Positions 14,401-22,329 are shown, counted from the first letter of the stretch. The stretch: DNA of 31,684 bases from DASWKG01 sp036396755 (GCA_036396755.1 DASWKG010000109.1:1-31684); one strand, 5' to 3'. Translations and numbers: made by a program. Notes: generated by a model not told the origin, from the letters alone.

Positions 14401-15079
14401 GGGCAAGGGACAGGTCCGCGTGATCGGCGCGCTGCTGCCGATGCCGACCGAGCAATACTTCCACCCGTTCGGGTTGGCCAACTACGCCGTCACGTACACC
14501 GGCTACCAGGTGCTGAAGAATGCGCTGCAGGCTGGCGGAGGTGGCGAGGGCGGCCTCTGCCCGGCGCTCGGCGAGGAGCCCGGGAGCCACATCGTGGGCA
14601 CCGAGGGACGGGACATCCTCGTCGGCACCCCCGGGGACGACTTCATCTGCGGCTACGCCGGCAACGACGTCCTGCGCGGCGGCGACGGGGACGACGTCAT
14701 CGTGGCGGGCCCGGGGAACGACCGGGTCAAGGGCGGCGACGGCGACGATCGTCTCTACGGCCAGACGGGCAACGACATCGTGTCCGGCGGCGCGGGGAAC
14801 GACCGCCTGCTCGGGGGCAACGGCAGGGACAGGCTGCGCGGCGGAGCCGGCGACGACCTGGTTCGGGGCTGGAAGGGCCGCGACGTGGTGCGCGGGTCGG
14901 GCGGTGAGGACTTCCTGCACGGAGGCCAGAACGGCGACACGATCTCCGGCGGGAAGGCGAACGACAAGCTGCGAGGCGCCAAGGGCAAGGACGACCTCGA
15001 CGGCGGCGGGGGCACCGACGACTGCAAGGGCGGCCCCGGCCGGGACTCCGCGAGGAAGTGCGAGACCGGCCGCGTCTAG
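11483..15079 (+). CDS. Secreted M14 carboxypeptidase-like protein with RTX C-terminus
   Basis: The 1198-residue protein has a signal peptide (to about residue 34) and an M14-type zinc peptidase domain. HGIE supplies His168 and Glu171, NPDGW and VDMNRDW match the substrate-binding Asn-Arg region, and IDLHGQL supplies the third ligand, His312. The catalytic glutamate is not certain; GIDNEMSLSH is a candidate. About residues 720-825 resemble a PPC-like jelly roll (THEFDVEAEPNNQQ... WDLYVER). The next part (YASGGGNLVLTDGAL) resembles a glutamine-amidotransferase-like fold. The end (1039-1198) is a run of RTX nonapeptides. It probably trims peptides outside the cell. The start is fixed by AAGGAGGT. 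The stop shares CTAG with the convergent gene. Confidence 0.88.
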   Translation: MSALSRNRISGAVAAALILASLVTLTGDRPADATPVASTDATYQACGRVFPDPHAYWPAPTSAAGDSPWAKGNASCRAVDFISYAEMIDGMTYLEGLFPDFVEFYNLEEDFGGDVDCATSTDPDDLCSAGLPQIGGTRTKSDLYLVRVTDERVDDADKKLFIFPLSIHGIERAGAEAGTRAAEDLATWGFCEAVTDTSLPANPVVDCAKEGAIPHPLLETVPDESLTAGEVLKDSAIYFMFANPDGWRRGDPDNISRFYQRYNGNGVDMNRDWPTIGYTFEPYTPWSEPETRSFGEVLKGIRGTWDGGIDLHGQLVDRAFSFTLLGASERDYSKDQRILQTVKGAWVDAEARLSWSPLIKPNDAPADDQRLYGVLWGTVWDTIAYTTTGSLGDWIDSPLGLGADGIDNEMSLSHISNCGTGTCYLEEAEQLHIDGNKSLVYAMVNYSLQPQDTDFDVSGDVAYVHSPRKLVNDGSDLTEPPTEGLPTQDDMLDISLNPTNSFTHEFEVFGPESDPAVYNGGLTGTATPLFSVGGIGGSSLLSLVLERFRPLEEVPAPAEDAGCGAADDQWEEVNRYFNQAPTYLQSGQAVHTNGPTPGLWRICVTGAAEEQIALSGGTFDLDLTFQGEQAWENPGQLPYDASNMKFFTDIAQNMKAGQLTKVTADQVLSGSVDLGDFTSVVIADDAFPGYTEGVETGPAQENPPPFANPGAGTAACAYPTNPELPPTCYTTHEFDVEAEPNNQQLIVELTTIDPASDWDLYVERQSAINGEWFGVAQSTSSGGNERATLLSPPTGHYRAKVVNWSASSAGAESLTVAFSNEYAGPPIPDSDRSQAQLNKWGQLLETYASGGGNLVLTDGALTNVAHMGLVPRSFVNNFSVYAGFVGFTRDGLESTYEDPLAQNVNQPGAAEGPQFRHQTYEPVPLGYSIQDAAGADYNSSPVWAIDQAKWEAAGGRTAGITTGDQVTLGELKVGKGQVRVIGALLPMPTEQYFHPFGLANYAVTYTGYQVLKNALQAGGGGEGGLCPALGEEPGSHIVGTEGRDILVGTPGDDFICGYAGNDVLRGGDGDDVIVAGPGNDRVKGGDGDDRLYGQTGNDIVSGGAGNDRLLGGNGRDRLRGGAGDDLVRGWKGRDVVRGSGGEDFLHGGQNGDTISGGKANDKLRGAKGKDDLDGGGGTDDCKGGPGRDSARKCETGRV
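14597..15067 (+). repeat. RTX-type nonapeptide repeat block
   Basis: About 17 tandem 27-bp units encode GGxGxDxUx-like nonapeptides (for example YAGNDVLRG, GDGDDRLYG, GAGNDRLLG). The first units are canonical and acidic. Later ones are rich in Lys/Arg and lose aspartates (WKGRDVVRG, GKANDKLRG). The block ends with a pair of cysteines (DDCKG... RKC). Canonical units bind calcium and fold as a beta-roll after export. Confidence 0.85.
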
Positions 15080-17370
15080 CCGGCGCTGAACGCGCGGAGG
15101 GCGCGGAGCAGCGCGGGGGGAAGGTCGACCCGGGGTCCGAAGGTTCCTCGGGCGAGGGCGTCGAGCAGGCCGCCGGTCGACGCCGGATCGAGGAGCGCGG
15201 CGGAAGAGACGCCGGGTCGGCCGGCGTGGGCGGGGCGCGACGCCGCGGCGCCCTCGCTCGATCGCAGGACGAGGACGGCGGACGACACCGACCGCTCGGA
15301 GCCGCCGGAGGGCCGGTTGACCACCTTGCCGCGCACGACCATCGTCGAGGAGCCGCCGCCGTCGAGGTTCATCGCCCACCGGGCGCCGAGGCGCTTCATC
15401 TGTCTCGCGAACTCGAGGAGCGTCATGCCCATCGACCACTTCTCCTGACGCCCGTCGACGACCACGAGCAGGATGTCGCCGTTCCCGGCGATGCCGAGGC
15501 CCGTCCTCGGATGGTTGCCGCAGATCGCGTCGCCGCACGCGCCGATGTCGACCGAGCCCGACCGGACGAGCAGCGGGTAGCCCGCGATGCCGTCGGAGAC
15601 CCCGCCCCAGCCGAACGTCCAGCTGATCGTGATCCGCTCGCCGTCGGTGAGGGAGCGGATCAGCGCGGCCTCCGGCGCTCCCGGCTCGGCGGCGAGGACG
15701 ACGCCGTTGCTCCCGCGCTCGAGGCGCGCGCTGAAGCAGCCCCGACGCTCCACCGTGAAGTCCCGCTCGGCCCCGTCGGCCGTGAGCCGGCTCGAGCCGT
15801 CGGGCACCAGGCGCGCGGCGCACGAGTGGGCGGGCGGCAGCTCGAGGCTCGAGCCCGCGTCGCTGAACCCCGCGACCTCCCCCATCACCGGGGCGCCCTG
15901 GTTCCACCGGTCGATCTGCCAGACGTCACCGGTGCTCGACTCCACCGCCACGACCGACTCGGTGGGGTCGTCGATCCGCGCGTTGCGCCCGCCGCGCGTC
16001 GAGCCGAAGACCGGTCCGTTGGCGAACGAGGTCTGCTTGAGGTCGCCGTCGACGGCGAACGGGCCCGCCGGACGACCGCCCGACACGGCGAAGTCGCCGT
16101 TCACGGCCGCGAGGGCGTCGGCGCGGCCGGCGATCCGGCTCGTCCGCTCGGTCCCGGGAAGGACCCCGGTCGCAAGCGCCACGTCGACCGACCGCACCCG
16201 GGGGTCGATCCGGAGGGAGAACGTGCGGAGCGGCTCGGGCCGGTACAGCCGGGTCAGCGTCACGCCCGGCGCGATCCGCTTCACGACCTTGGGTGGAGGC
16301 GGCTTCTTCTTCTTGTCCTTGGGGGAGCGAGCCGCTTGGGCCCGCTCGCTGGGGGTCCGCGAGCCGCCAGACGGGTCCACGGTGAGTCGGGGCGCGCCCG
16401 TGAGGTCGTCCGCTCGGGCCGACAAGGTCCTCGCTGCCGCGGTCGCGCCCGTCCCGGGACGCCACGCGGGACTCAGGTCGGCGTGCGGGTCGGTGGTGAC
16501 CCGCTCCCGGCCCGACCCGTCGGGCTTGATGATCGCGATGTCGCGGTCGCCGCCCCCGTCGGGAGCGGTCACGAAGCCGATCCACTGCCCGTCGGGGGAC
16601 CAGTCGGGGTCGGAGTCCTCACCGGGGCTGGCGGTGAGGTTGGCCGGCGAGGAGCCGTCGGCGGCCATCGTCCACACGTCGGCGTCGCCCTCGGCGACCC
16701 GCTCGAAGGCGATCTGGAGCCCGTCGGGTGACCACGCCGGGTTGGCGTCGATCTGCGCGTCCTGCGTCACGCGGTGCACGCCCGTGCCGTCGGGGGCCAT
16801 CGTGTAGATCTCGGGGAAGCCGCCGTCGCGGTCGGAGGAGAACGCGATCGTCTGGCCATCGGGGGACCAGTCGGGGGAGGCGTTCATGACGCCGACGCCG
16901 GTGCCGGTCAGCTTCCGGAGGCGATCGCCCTCGGGGCTGACGCGGAAGATCTGAGACGTCCCCTTCGGAGGGAAGGAGCGGACGAAGGCGATCCACTCGC
17001 CGTCGGGCGACCAGGCGGGCTGGCGGTCGGCGCCCGCGCCGTCGGTGATCTGGACCGGGTCCCCCCCGTCGACGTTCGCCACCCACAGGTCCGGCGTGCC
17101 GTGCCGATGCTTGCGGGCGAAGACGACCTTCTGGCCGTTCGGCGACCACGCCGGGTCGAGGTCGTCGGTCGTCTCGCCGAGGGTGAGGTTGGTTTCGCCG
17201 CTACCTCCGGCCGCCGACACGAACACGTCCCAGTCGCCCCCACGGACGCTCGCGAAGGCAAAGTCGGAGGGGGCGACCGCCGGGGCGGGCACGGGGGACA
17301 CCTCGAACAGGAGGGAGGCGATCATCGCCATCCCCCCGACGAGCGCGAGCCGATGTGGACGAATGCGCAT
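15076..17370 (-). CDS. TolB-like propeller fused to phosphodiester glycosidase domain
   Basis: The product has about 764 residues. A signal peptide (MRIRPHRLALVGGMAMIASLLF) precedes a six-bladed TolB/WD40-like propeller with repeated PAWSPDGxxIAF units (about 35-310). A Lys/Pro linker (KDKKKKPPPPK, near residue 350) follows. The C-terminal domain has the NAGPA/DUF2233 signature: HPRTGLGI, VVVDGRQ, GMTLLEFA and NLDGGGSSTMVV (about 668). That family includes the enzyme that uncovers mannose-6-phosphate and bacterial enzymes acting on cell-wall glycans. An exported enzyme with a binding propeller is likely. ATG 17370 is chosen because the signal peptide then starts normally; GTG 17385 and ATG 17433 are alternatives. 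A -10-like TACCCT lies at 17416-17411. Confidence 0.85.
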   Translation of the reverse strand: MRIRPHRLALVGGMAMIASLLFEVSPVPAPAVAPSDFAFASVRGGDWDVFVSAAGGSGETNLTLGETTDDLDPAWSPNGQKVVFARKHRHGTPDLWVANVDGGDPVQITDGAGADRQPAWSPDGEWIAFVRSFPPKGTSQIFRVSPEGDRLRKLTGTGVGVMNASPDWSPDGQTIAFSSDRDGGFPEIYTMAPDGTGVHRVTQDAQIDANPAWSPDGLQIAFERVAEGDADVWTMAADGSSPANLTASPGEDSDPDWSPDGQWIGFVTAPDGGGDRDIAIIKPDGSGRERVTTDPHADLSPAWRPGTGATAAARTLSARADDLTGAPRLTVDPSGGSRTPSERAQAARSPKDKKKKPPPPKVVKRIAPGVTLTRLYRPEPLRTFSLRIDPRVRSVDVALATGVLPGTERTSRIAGRADALAAVNGDFAVSGGRPAGPFAVDGDLKQTSFANGPVFGSTRGGRNARIDDPTESVVAVESSTGDVWQIDRWNQGAPVMGEVAGFSDAGSSLELPPAHSCAARLVPDGSSRLTADGAERDFTVERRGCFSARLERGSNGVVLAAEPGAPEAALIRSLTDGERITISWTFGWGGVSDGIAGYPLLVRSGSVDIGACGDAICGNHPRTGLGIAGNGDILLVVVDGRQEKWSMGMTLLEFARQMKRLGARWAMNLDGGGSSTMVVRGKVVNRPSGGSERSVSSAVLVLRSSEGAAASRPAHAGRPGVSSAALLDPASTGGLLDALARGTFGPRVDLPPALLRALRAFSAG

Positions 17371-17449
17371 GGGTGTCGGTCGCACGGGGGCCGAGCCGCG
17401 CGGAGGTGCCAGGGTATCGGACCCGGGCTCCATCCGGAAGGACCCGGGG

Positions 17450-17455
17450 TACCCT
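17450..17455 (+). promoter_or_regulatory. -10 box of the AAA+ ATPase gene
   Basis: TACCCT lies 6 nt before GTG 17462, without a ribosome site. It is inside the palindrome GGGTACCC in the gap to the divergent propeller gene. Confidence 0.5.
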
Positions 17456-17461
17456 GGCCTG

Positions 17462-18880
17462 GTGACGCGCCCAGCGACCCTCGGCGAGCTGCGCTCGGCC
17501 GGCTACGCCGACCGGACCGTGAAGGACGAGCTGCGGGAGAACCTGCTCGGCCGCCTCGAGCGGGACGAGCCCCTCTTCCCCTCGATCGTGGGATTCGACG
17601 AGTCGGTCATCCCGACGCTCGAACGCGGGATCCTCGCCGGCCACGACCTGATCATGCTGGGCGAGCGGGGCCAGGCCAAGACCCGCCTGATCCGCCACCT
17701 CGTCGATCTGCTGGACGAGGAGGTGCCCGCGATCGCCGGGTGCGAGGTCAACGACCACCCCTTCCGGCCGATCTGCGCGCGCTGCATCGCGCTCGTCGCC
17801 GACGAGGGCGACGGCGTTCCCCTGGAGTGGATCGGGCGCGAGGCCCGCTACGCGGAGAAGCTCGCCACCCCCGACACGAGCGTCGCCGACCTGATCGGTG
17901 ACGTCGACCCGATCCGCGTGGCCGAGGGCCGGTACCTCTCCGACGAGCTGACGATCCACTACGGGCTCGTGCCTCGAGCGAACCGGGGCGTGGTGGCGAT
18001 CAACGAGCTGCCCGACCTCCCCGAGCGCATCCAGGTGGCGCTGTTCAACATCCTCGAGGAGCGCGACGTGCAGATCCGCGGCTACCGCGTGCGGCTCCCG
18101 CTCGACCTCCTGCTCGTCGCGACCGCCAACCCCGACGACTACACGCACCGCGGCCGCATCGTGTCGCCCCTGAAGGACCGGTTCGGGACGCAGGTGCGGA
18201 CGCACTACCCGTCGTCCGGCGGCGAGGAGATCCGCATCATGGACCAGGAGGCGCGGACGCCCCCCGGCGCGATCCCCGTGCACGTCCCCGTGTTCATGAA
18301 GGAGGTCCTCGCCGCGATCACGCACGAGCTCCGGCGCTCGCCCCACGTGAACCACCGGTCGGGGCTCTCCGTGCGCTTCTCGATCGGGAACCTCGAGACG
18401 CTCGGGGCGGCGGCGCTGCGGCGCGCGGCGCGGGCGGGCGAGCCCGAGGCGGTCCCGCGCATCTGCGATCTCCCCGCGGTGCTCGAAGGATCGGTGGGCC
18501 GCATCGAGTTCGAGACGGTCGAGGAGGGGCGCGAGCCCGAGATCCTCGCGCGGGCGCTGGCGGGAGCCGTCCTCCACGTCTTCCGGCGCCGGCTCTCCGG
18601 GTTCGACTTCGGCCCGGTGCTCGAGCGGTTCGGCGTTGGGTTCGAGGCCGCCACCTCCGACCTCACGCCGGCGACGGAGTTCCTCGAGCAGTTCGGCGAC
18701 GTGCCGGGCCTGGCGAAGCTGCTGTCGCGCCTGGGGATCGAGGAGGAGAGCCCGGGGGCCGCGGCCGCGGCGCTCGAGCTGGCGCTCGAGGGGCTCCACC
18801 TCTCGCGCCGGCTGAACAAGGACCGCGAAGGCCCCGGCGAGGCGGCCGTCTACCGCTCGCCGGGGCCCTCGGACGACTGA
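17462..18880 (+). CDS. AAA+ ATPase, magnesium chelatase subunit I / MoxR type
   Basis: The 472-residue protein has a Walker A box GERGQAKT (residues 67-74), a Walker B-like VVAINELPD (about 176-184) and an arginine-finger region PLKDRFG (about 237-242), as in the ChlI/MoxR branch of AAA+ ATPases. A cysteine pair near residue 104 (CARC) lies in an inserted loop. In this branch the ATPase ring works with a VWA-domain partner to remodel or insert metal into a target protein. The VWA gene is 818 bp further on, on the same strand. No porphyrin or cobalamin gene is nearby, so true magnesium chelatase is unlikely. GTG 17462 is chosen because it follows the -10 box. Confidence 0.88.
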   Translation: MTRPATLGELRSAGYADRTVKDELRENLLGRLERDEPLFPSIVGFDESVIPTLERGILAGHDLIMLGERGQAKTRLIRHLVDLLDEEVPAIAGCEVNDHPFRPICARCIALVADEGDGVPLEWIGREARYAEKLATPDTSVADLIGDVDPIRVAEGRYLSDELTIHYGLVPRANRGVVAINELPDLPERIQVALFNILEERDVQIRGYRVRLPLDLLLVATANPDDYTHRGRIVSPLKDRFGTQVRTHYPSSGGEEIRIMDQEARTPPGAIPVHVPVFMKEVLAAITHELRRSPHVNHRSGLSVRFSIGNLETLGAAALRRAARAGEPEAVPRICDLPAVLEGSVGRIEFETVEEGREPEILARALAGAVLHVFRRRLSGFDFGPVLERFGVGFEAATSDLTPATEFLEQFGDVPGLAKLLSRLGIEEESPGAAAAALELALEGLHLSRRLNKDREGPGEAAVYRSPGPSDD

Positions 18881-18894
18881 CGCCCGGGCGTCAG
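18877..18894. terminator. Palindromic bidirectional terminator-like hairpin
   Basis: CTGACGCCCGGGCGTCAG is a perfect 18-bp palindrome between convergent genes. It contains the TGA stop of the AAA+ gene (18878-18880) and, on the other strand, the TGA stop of the secreted-protein gene (18893-18891). As RNA it folds into a 7-bp stem with a CCGG loop from either side. No T-run follows on the plus strand beyond TGCTTCTTG. Confidence 0.45.
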
Positions 18895-19583
18895 TGCTTC
18901 TTGCGGGGACGCCCCTTGATCTTGATGACCTGCGACGCCGAGTCCAGCGTGCCCACGGTTGACTGTGACTCCGCCGTGAACGTGTAGGCCTTCTTCCGCT
19001 TCGGGTTCGGGTTCACGATGAGCTTCGTCCCGGTCTCGGAGGAGGTCGGGTTGATCGTCGCCGTGAACTGGAACGGCGGGCAGGTGGCGGCGTTCTGTGG
19101 GATGTCGCCGTCGAGGCTCCAACCGGCCGTCTTGCTCCCGGTCACGACGAGGTCGATCGTGGTGACGGGCTGGAGGTCGACGCGCCAGACGGCGACCGCT
19201 CCCGAGCTCGCCTGCTCCTCGGAGCGATCGACCTCGACGATGGAGACGGGGATCGGGGGCTCATTGGGCACCCCGTCCGTCCCCGCCACGCAGTCCGCGC
19301 CGGTGTTGATGATGATCTCGCCGGTGCCCAGCTCCTCGCCGTCGGTGATCGCGTCGTCCTGGGGGAGCGTGAATCCGGCGGGGATGCCCAGCGTCACGTG
19401 CGCCAGCTCCTCCTCGCCCAGCTCCTGCGCCACGTCGATCGTCACCGCGGGATTGGCCTTTCCCTTTCGGGTGCTGAGCCCGAAGGTCCAGGTGGGCGAG
19501 AAATCCACCTCCTGAGCCTGTGTCGGGCCGATGAGGCCCACCATCAGCGCCACCGAGATGGCGGCAAGCGCTCCTCGTTTCAT
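18891..19583 (-). CDS. Small secreted protein of unknown function
   Basis: I do not recognise this 230-residue protein. It has a clear signal peptide (MKRGALAAISVALMVGLIGPTQAQE). The mature part looks like one or two immunoglobulin-like beta-sandwiches (VDFSPTWTFGLST, AVTIDVAQELGEEELAHVTLGIPAGF) with two cysteines (NTGADCVAG, ATCPPF). The C-terminus is strongly basic (IKIKGRPRKKH), which may hold it to the acidic cell surface. The start at ATG 19583 has a GGGAGGAG ribosome site. It sits inverted between the AAA+ and VWA genes. Confidence 0.78.
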   Translation of the reverse strand: MKRGALAAISVALMVGLIGPTQAQEVDFSPTWTFGLSTRKGKANPAVTIDVAQELGEEELAHVTLGIPAGFTLPQDDAITDGEELGTGEIIINTGADCVAGTDGVPNEPPIPVSIVEVDRSEEQASSGAVAVWRVDLQPVTTIDLVVTGSKTAGWSLDGDIPQNAATCPPFQFTATINPTSSETGTKLIVNPNPKRKKAYTFTAESQSTVGTLDSASQVIKIKGRPRKKH

Positions 19584-19686
19584 CGGATCTCCTCCCTGAT
19601 TGCGTTTTCCACAGACATCATCGCCAATCCGAGCTCCCCGCGACAAGGGCTGTCGAACCGGTCACCCCGGAACGCCACGGCGAGGG

Positions 19687-19692
19687 TACGCT
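19687..19692 (+). promoter_or_regulatory. -10 box of the VWA protein gene
   Basis: TACGCT lies 6 nt before GTG 19699. No Shine-Dalgarno sequence is present, so the mRNA is probably leaderless. Confidence 0.5.
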
Positions 19693-19698
19693 CGGGCC

Positions 19699-21627
19699 GT
19701 GCGCTTCCGGTACTCGCGATGGGACGGCTCCCAGGACCCGCTGGGCCCGGACCTGTCGGCGGGCGAGATGCTCGAGGCGCTCTCCGACGACATCCTGTCG
19801 GGCTCGGGCGCCGACGCGGCCCTTCGGAGGATGCTCCGGCGGGGGCTCCGCGGGCGGTTCTCGGGGCTCGACGCGCTGCGCGAACGGGTGCGCCGGGCCC
19901 GGGCGGCGGAGCAGGAGCGCCTCGACCTCGCCGGCCCCCTCGAGGCGATCCGGGAGGAGGTGGAGGAGATCCTCGAGCTGGAGCGCGGCGCGCTCTCGCT
20001 CGATCCTTCCGACGACGCCCGGGCCCGGGAGTCGTTCCTGGAGGCCCTCCCGCCGGACCTCCCCGGGCGCATCGGCGAGCTCCGCGGCTACCGGTTCTCG
20101 GACGACACCGCCCGGCGCCGGTTCGATGCGCTGATGGAACGGCTCGCCGAGGAGGTTCTCGGGGCGCAGTTCCGGGGCCTCACCGGCGGGATGCGGAACC
20201 TCACCCCCGAGCAGCTCGCGCGCATCAAGGACATGCTCGCCGAGCTGAACGCGATGATCGAGGCGCGCGAGCGCGGCGAGCCGGTCGACTTCGAGGCGTT
20301 CAAGGAGCGCTACGGCGACCTGCTGCCGGGGAACCCGCGGACGCTCGACGAGCTGCTCGAGACCATGGCTCGACGGATGGCCGCGATGAGCCGACTCATC
20401 GCATCCCTCTCGCCCGAGCAGCGCAGGGAGCTGGAGCAGCTGGCCGAGCAGGTCCTCTCCGACCTCGACCTCGCCTTCGAGGCCGACCGGCTGACGAACC
20501 ACCTCACCGATCGCTACCCGGACCTGCCGTGGGACCGGCCGGCCGTCGGCGACGGGACCGAGGCGATGCCGATGCAGGCCACGGTCGACGCGCTGGAACG
20601 GCTGCACGACTACGAGGATCTCGACCGCGCGCTCGGCGGGGACTATCCCGGCGCGAGCCTCGAGGACGTCGACGAGGAGGCGCTCCGCCGAACGGTCGGG
20701 GGCGGGTCGGCGGCCGACCTCCGCCGGCTCCGGGAGGTCGAGCGCGTCCTCGAGCAGGCGGGGCTCGTCGAGCGCGTGAGGGGAAGCCTCGAGGTGACGC
20801 CCCGCGGCGCACGCCGGCTCGGGGAGCGCGCGCTGTCGCGGGTCTTCGAGCGGCTCCGTCGCGACCGGGAGGGCGCGCACGAGGCGCGGGACGCGGGGGG
20901 CCAGGCCGAGCCGACCGGCGCGACCCGGCCGTGGCGATTCGGCGACGCGGGGCGCATCGACGTGCAGCGCACGGTCTTCAACGCGGTCGCCCGCGGAGGC
21001 CCGGGCCGCTCGGTGACGCTCTCGCCCGACGACTTCGAGCTCGCCGAGGCCGAGACGCGGACCGAGGCGGCCACCGCGCTCCTGCTCGACCTCTCGTTCT
21101 CGATGCCGCTGCGCGGCCACTTCGTGCCGGCGAAGCGGATGGCGCTCGCGCTCCACGCGCTCATCGAGGGCCGCTACCCCCACGACAAGCTCTACCTCGT
21201 CGGCTTCTCCGACTACGCCCGGCGCCTCGAGCCGGCGGACCTCGCCGCGCCGGGGTTCGAGCGCGTGTACGGGACCAACATGCAGCACGCGTTCAACCTC
21301 GCGGGGCGCCTCTTGTCGCGGCACCCGCGGGCCGCACGTCAGGTGATCATGGTCACCGACGGCGAGCCGACCGCGCACCTCGAGGGCGAGGAGGTCTTCT
21401 TCTCCTGGCCCCCCGTGCGCGAGACGATCCACCGCACGCTCGCCGAGGCGATGCGCCTCGCGAGGGCGGGCGTGACGCTGAACGTGTTCATGCTCGAGGA
21501 CTCCCCCGGGCTCGCCGCGTTCATGGAGCGGCTGGCGCGGCTCACCTCGGGTCGCGTGTTCCTGATGTCGGGCGAGTCGCTCGGCGACTTCGTCCTGCGC
21601 GACTACGTCTCGCGGCGTTCGAGCTGA
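19699..21627 (+). CDS. VWA-domain protein, partner of the AAA+ ATPase
   Basis: The product has 642 residues. The first about 450 are charged and mostly helical, with many Arg/Glu. The C-terminal VWA domain (about 455-640) has a complete metal-ion-dependent adhesion site: DLSFS (about 465), the threonine in YGTNMQHAF, and VTDGEPTA. This resembles the ChlD/CoxE-like proteins that work with MoxR/ChlI ATPases. It has no signal peptide, so it acts in the cytoplasm. The frame is open 33 codons further upstream, but GTG 19699 fits the -10 box and the first conserved residues (RFRYSRWDGSQ). The stop lies in a short palindrome shared with the next convergent gene. Confidence 0.85.
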   Translation: MRFRYSRWDGSQDPLGPDLSAGEMLEALSDDILSGSGADAALRRMLRRGLRGRFSGLDALRERVRRARAAEQERLDLAGPLEAIREEVEEILELERGALSLDPSDDARARESFLEALPPDLPGRIGELRGYRFSDDTARRRFDALMERLAEEVLGAQFRGLTGGMRNLTPEQLARIKDMLAELNAMIEARERGEPVDFEAFKERYGDLLPGNPRTLDELLETMARRMAAMSRLIASLSPEQRRELEQLAEQVLSDLDLAFEADRLTNHLTDRYPDLPWDRPAVGDGTEAMPMQATVDALERLHDYEDLDRALGGDYPGASLEDVDEEALRRTVGGGSAADLRRLREVERVLEQAGLVERVRGSLEVTPRGARRLGERALSRVFERLRRDREGAHEARDAGGQAEPTGATRPWRFGDAGRIDVQRTVFNAVARGGPGRSVTLSPDDFELAEAETRTEAATALLLDLSFSMPLRGHFVPAKRMALALHALIEGRYPHDKLYLVGFSDYARRLEPADLAAPGFERVYGTNMQHAFNLAGRLLSRHPRAARQVIMVTDGEPTAHLEGEEVFFSWPPVRETIHRTLAEAMRLARAGVTLNVFMLEDSPGLAAFMERLARLTSGRVFLMSGESLGDFVLRDYVSRRSS

Positions 21628-21633
21628 GATCAG
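21624..21633. other. Palindrome containing both stops of convergent genes
   Basis: CTGAGATCAG holds the TGA of the VWA gene (21625-21627) and, on the other strand, the TGA of the SCO1664-like gene (21632-21630). Only 2 bp separate the two genes. The stem is too short to be a terminator by itself. Confidence 0.5.
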
Positions 21634-22328
21634 ACGGGCGGCCAGGGGACCGCGCGGCCGGGACCGGGCTCGGGGAACCGTCCCTCGGAGAGCAAGCGGC
21701 GAGCCCGATCGACCGTCGCCTCGATCTCCGCGTCCGTGAGGAGGGCGCGGAGCCGCTCCGCCTGGAGATCGAGTGCCATCCGCTCGAGTCCTCCGCGGAG
21801 CGCATCGGGGATCGGCTCGCCGGCGAAGTCCCAGATGACCGTGCGCAGCTTCGGCTCCTCGTGGAAGCAGAGCCCGTGGTCGACCAGCCAGATCGCGCCG
21901 TCGGCCCCGAGCAGGCAGTGCCCGCCCTTGCGGTCGGCGTTGTTTACCACCGCGTCGAACAACGCGACGGGGCGGAACGCATCGAGCCGCTCCTCGCGGA
22001 GGGTGAAGAAGTGCTGGCCGGGGTCGGCGTCGATGTAGCGCTGCACGGCCCCGGGCCCGAAGGGGCCGTCGCGCAGAACCGTGGGCGGGATGTTGGGCCA
22101 GCCCAGCTCGGCCGCGACCTCGTGGGCCGCGACCTCGCGCCCCGCGAGCGAGCCGTCGGGGAAGTCCCACAGCGGCGCCTCGCCCGCGGTCGGCTTGTAG
22201 ACCGCCCGCAGCGGCCCGCCGTCGACGCGCACGAGGAACGTGTGGTTGGAAGCGCCGGGCAGCCTGCCCTCGATCTCGATCCGCCCACTCGCGAGCCGCT
22301 CGAGCAGCTCGCCCGTGCGGCTCGCCAC
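21630..22328 (-). CDS. SCO1664 family protein (PI3/4-kinase-like fold)
   Basis: This 232-residue protein matches, from memory, the actinobacterial SCO1664 family. Visible features are the N-terminal nucleotide-binding sheet (NHTFLVRVDGGPLRAVYKPTAGEAPLWDFPDGSLAGREVAA), DAVVNNADRKGGHCL (catalytic-loop-like, with the DRK triad) and IWLVDHGLCFHEEPKLRTVIWDFAGEPI (metal-binding DH plus family motif). The fold resembles phosphatidylinositol 3/4-kinases; whether it phosphorylates a lipid or protein is unknown. It is the last gene of a three-gene operon, 1 bp after the DUF3090 gene. Confidence 0.88.
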   Translation of the reverse strand: MASRTGELLERLASGRIEIEGRLPGASNHTFLVRVDGGPLRAVYKPTAGEAPLWDFPDGSLAGREVAAHEVAAELGWPNIPPTVLRDGPFGPGAVQRYIDADPGQHFFTLREERLDAFRPVALFDAVVNNADRKGGHCLLGADGAIWLVDHGLCFHEEPKLRTVIWDFAGEPIPDALRGGLERMALDLQAERLRALLTDAEIEATVDRARRLLSEGRFPEPGPGRAVPWPPV

Positions 22329-22329
22329 C

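Noticed and set aside
14597..15067. CRISPR or satellite repeat
   Set aside because: The 27-bp periodicity is coding: the units keep a nonapeptide pattern with drifting codons and no spacers.
11495..15907. 1470-codon open frame antisense to the M14 peptidase
   Set aside because: It is a shadow frame caused by high GC in the third codon position. The sense strand has a signal peptide, zinc motifs and RTX repeats; the antisense product is low-complexity Arg/Val/Gly.
17462..21627. True magnesium or cobalt chelatase locus
   Set aside because: No tetrapyrrole or cobalamin gene is in the window, and the large catalytic chelatase subunit is absent.
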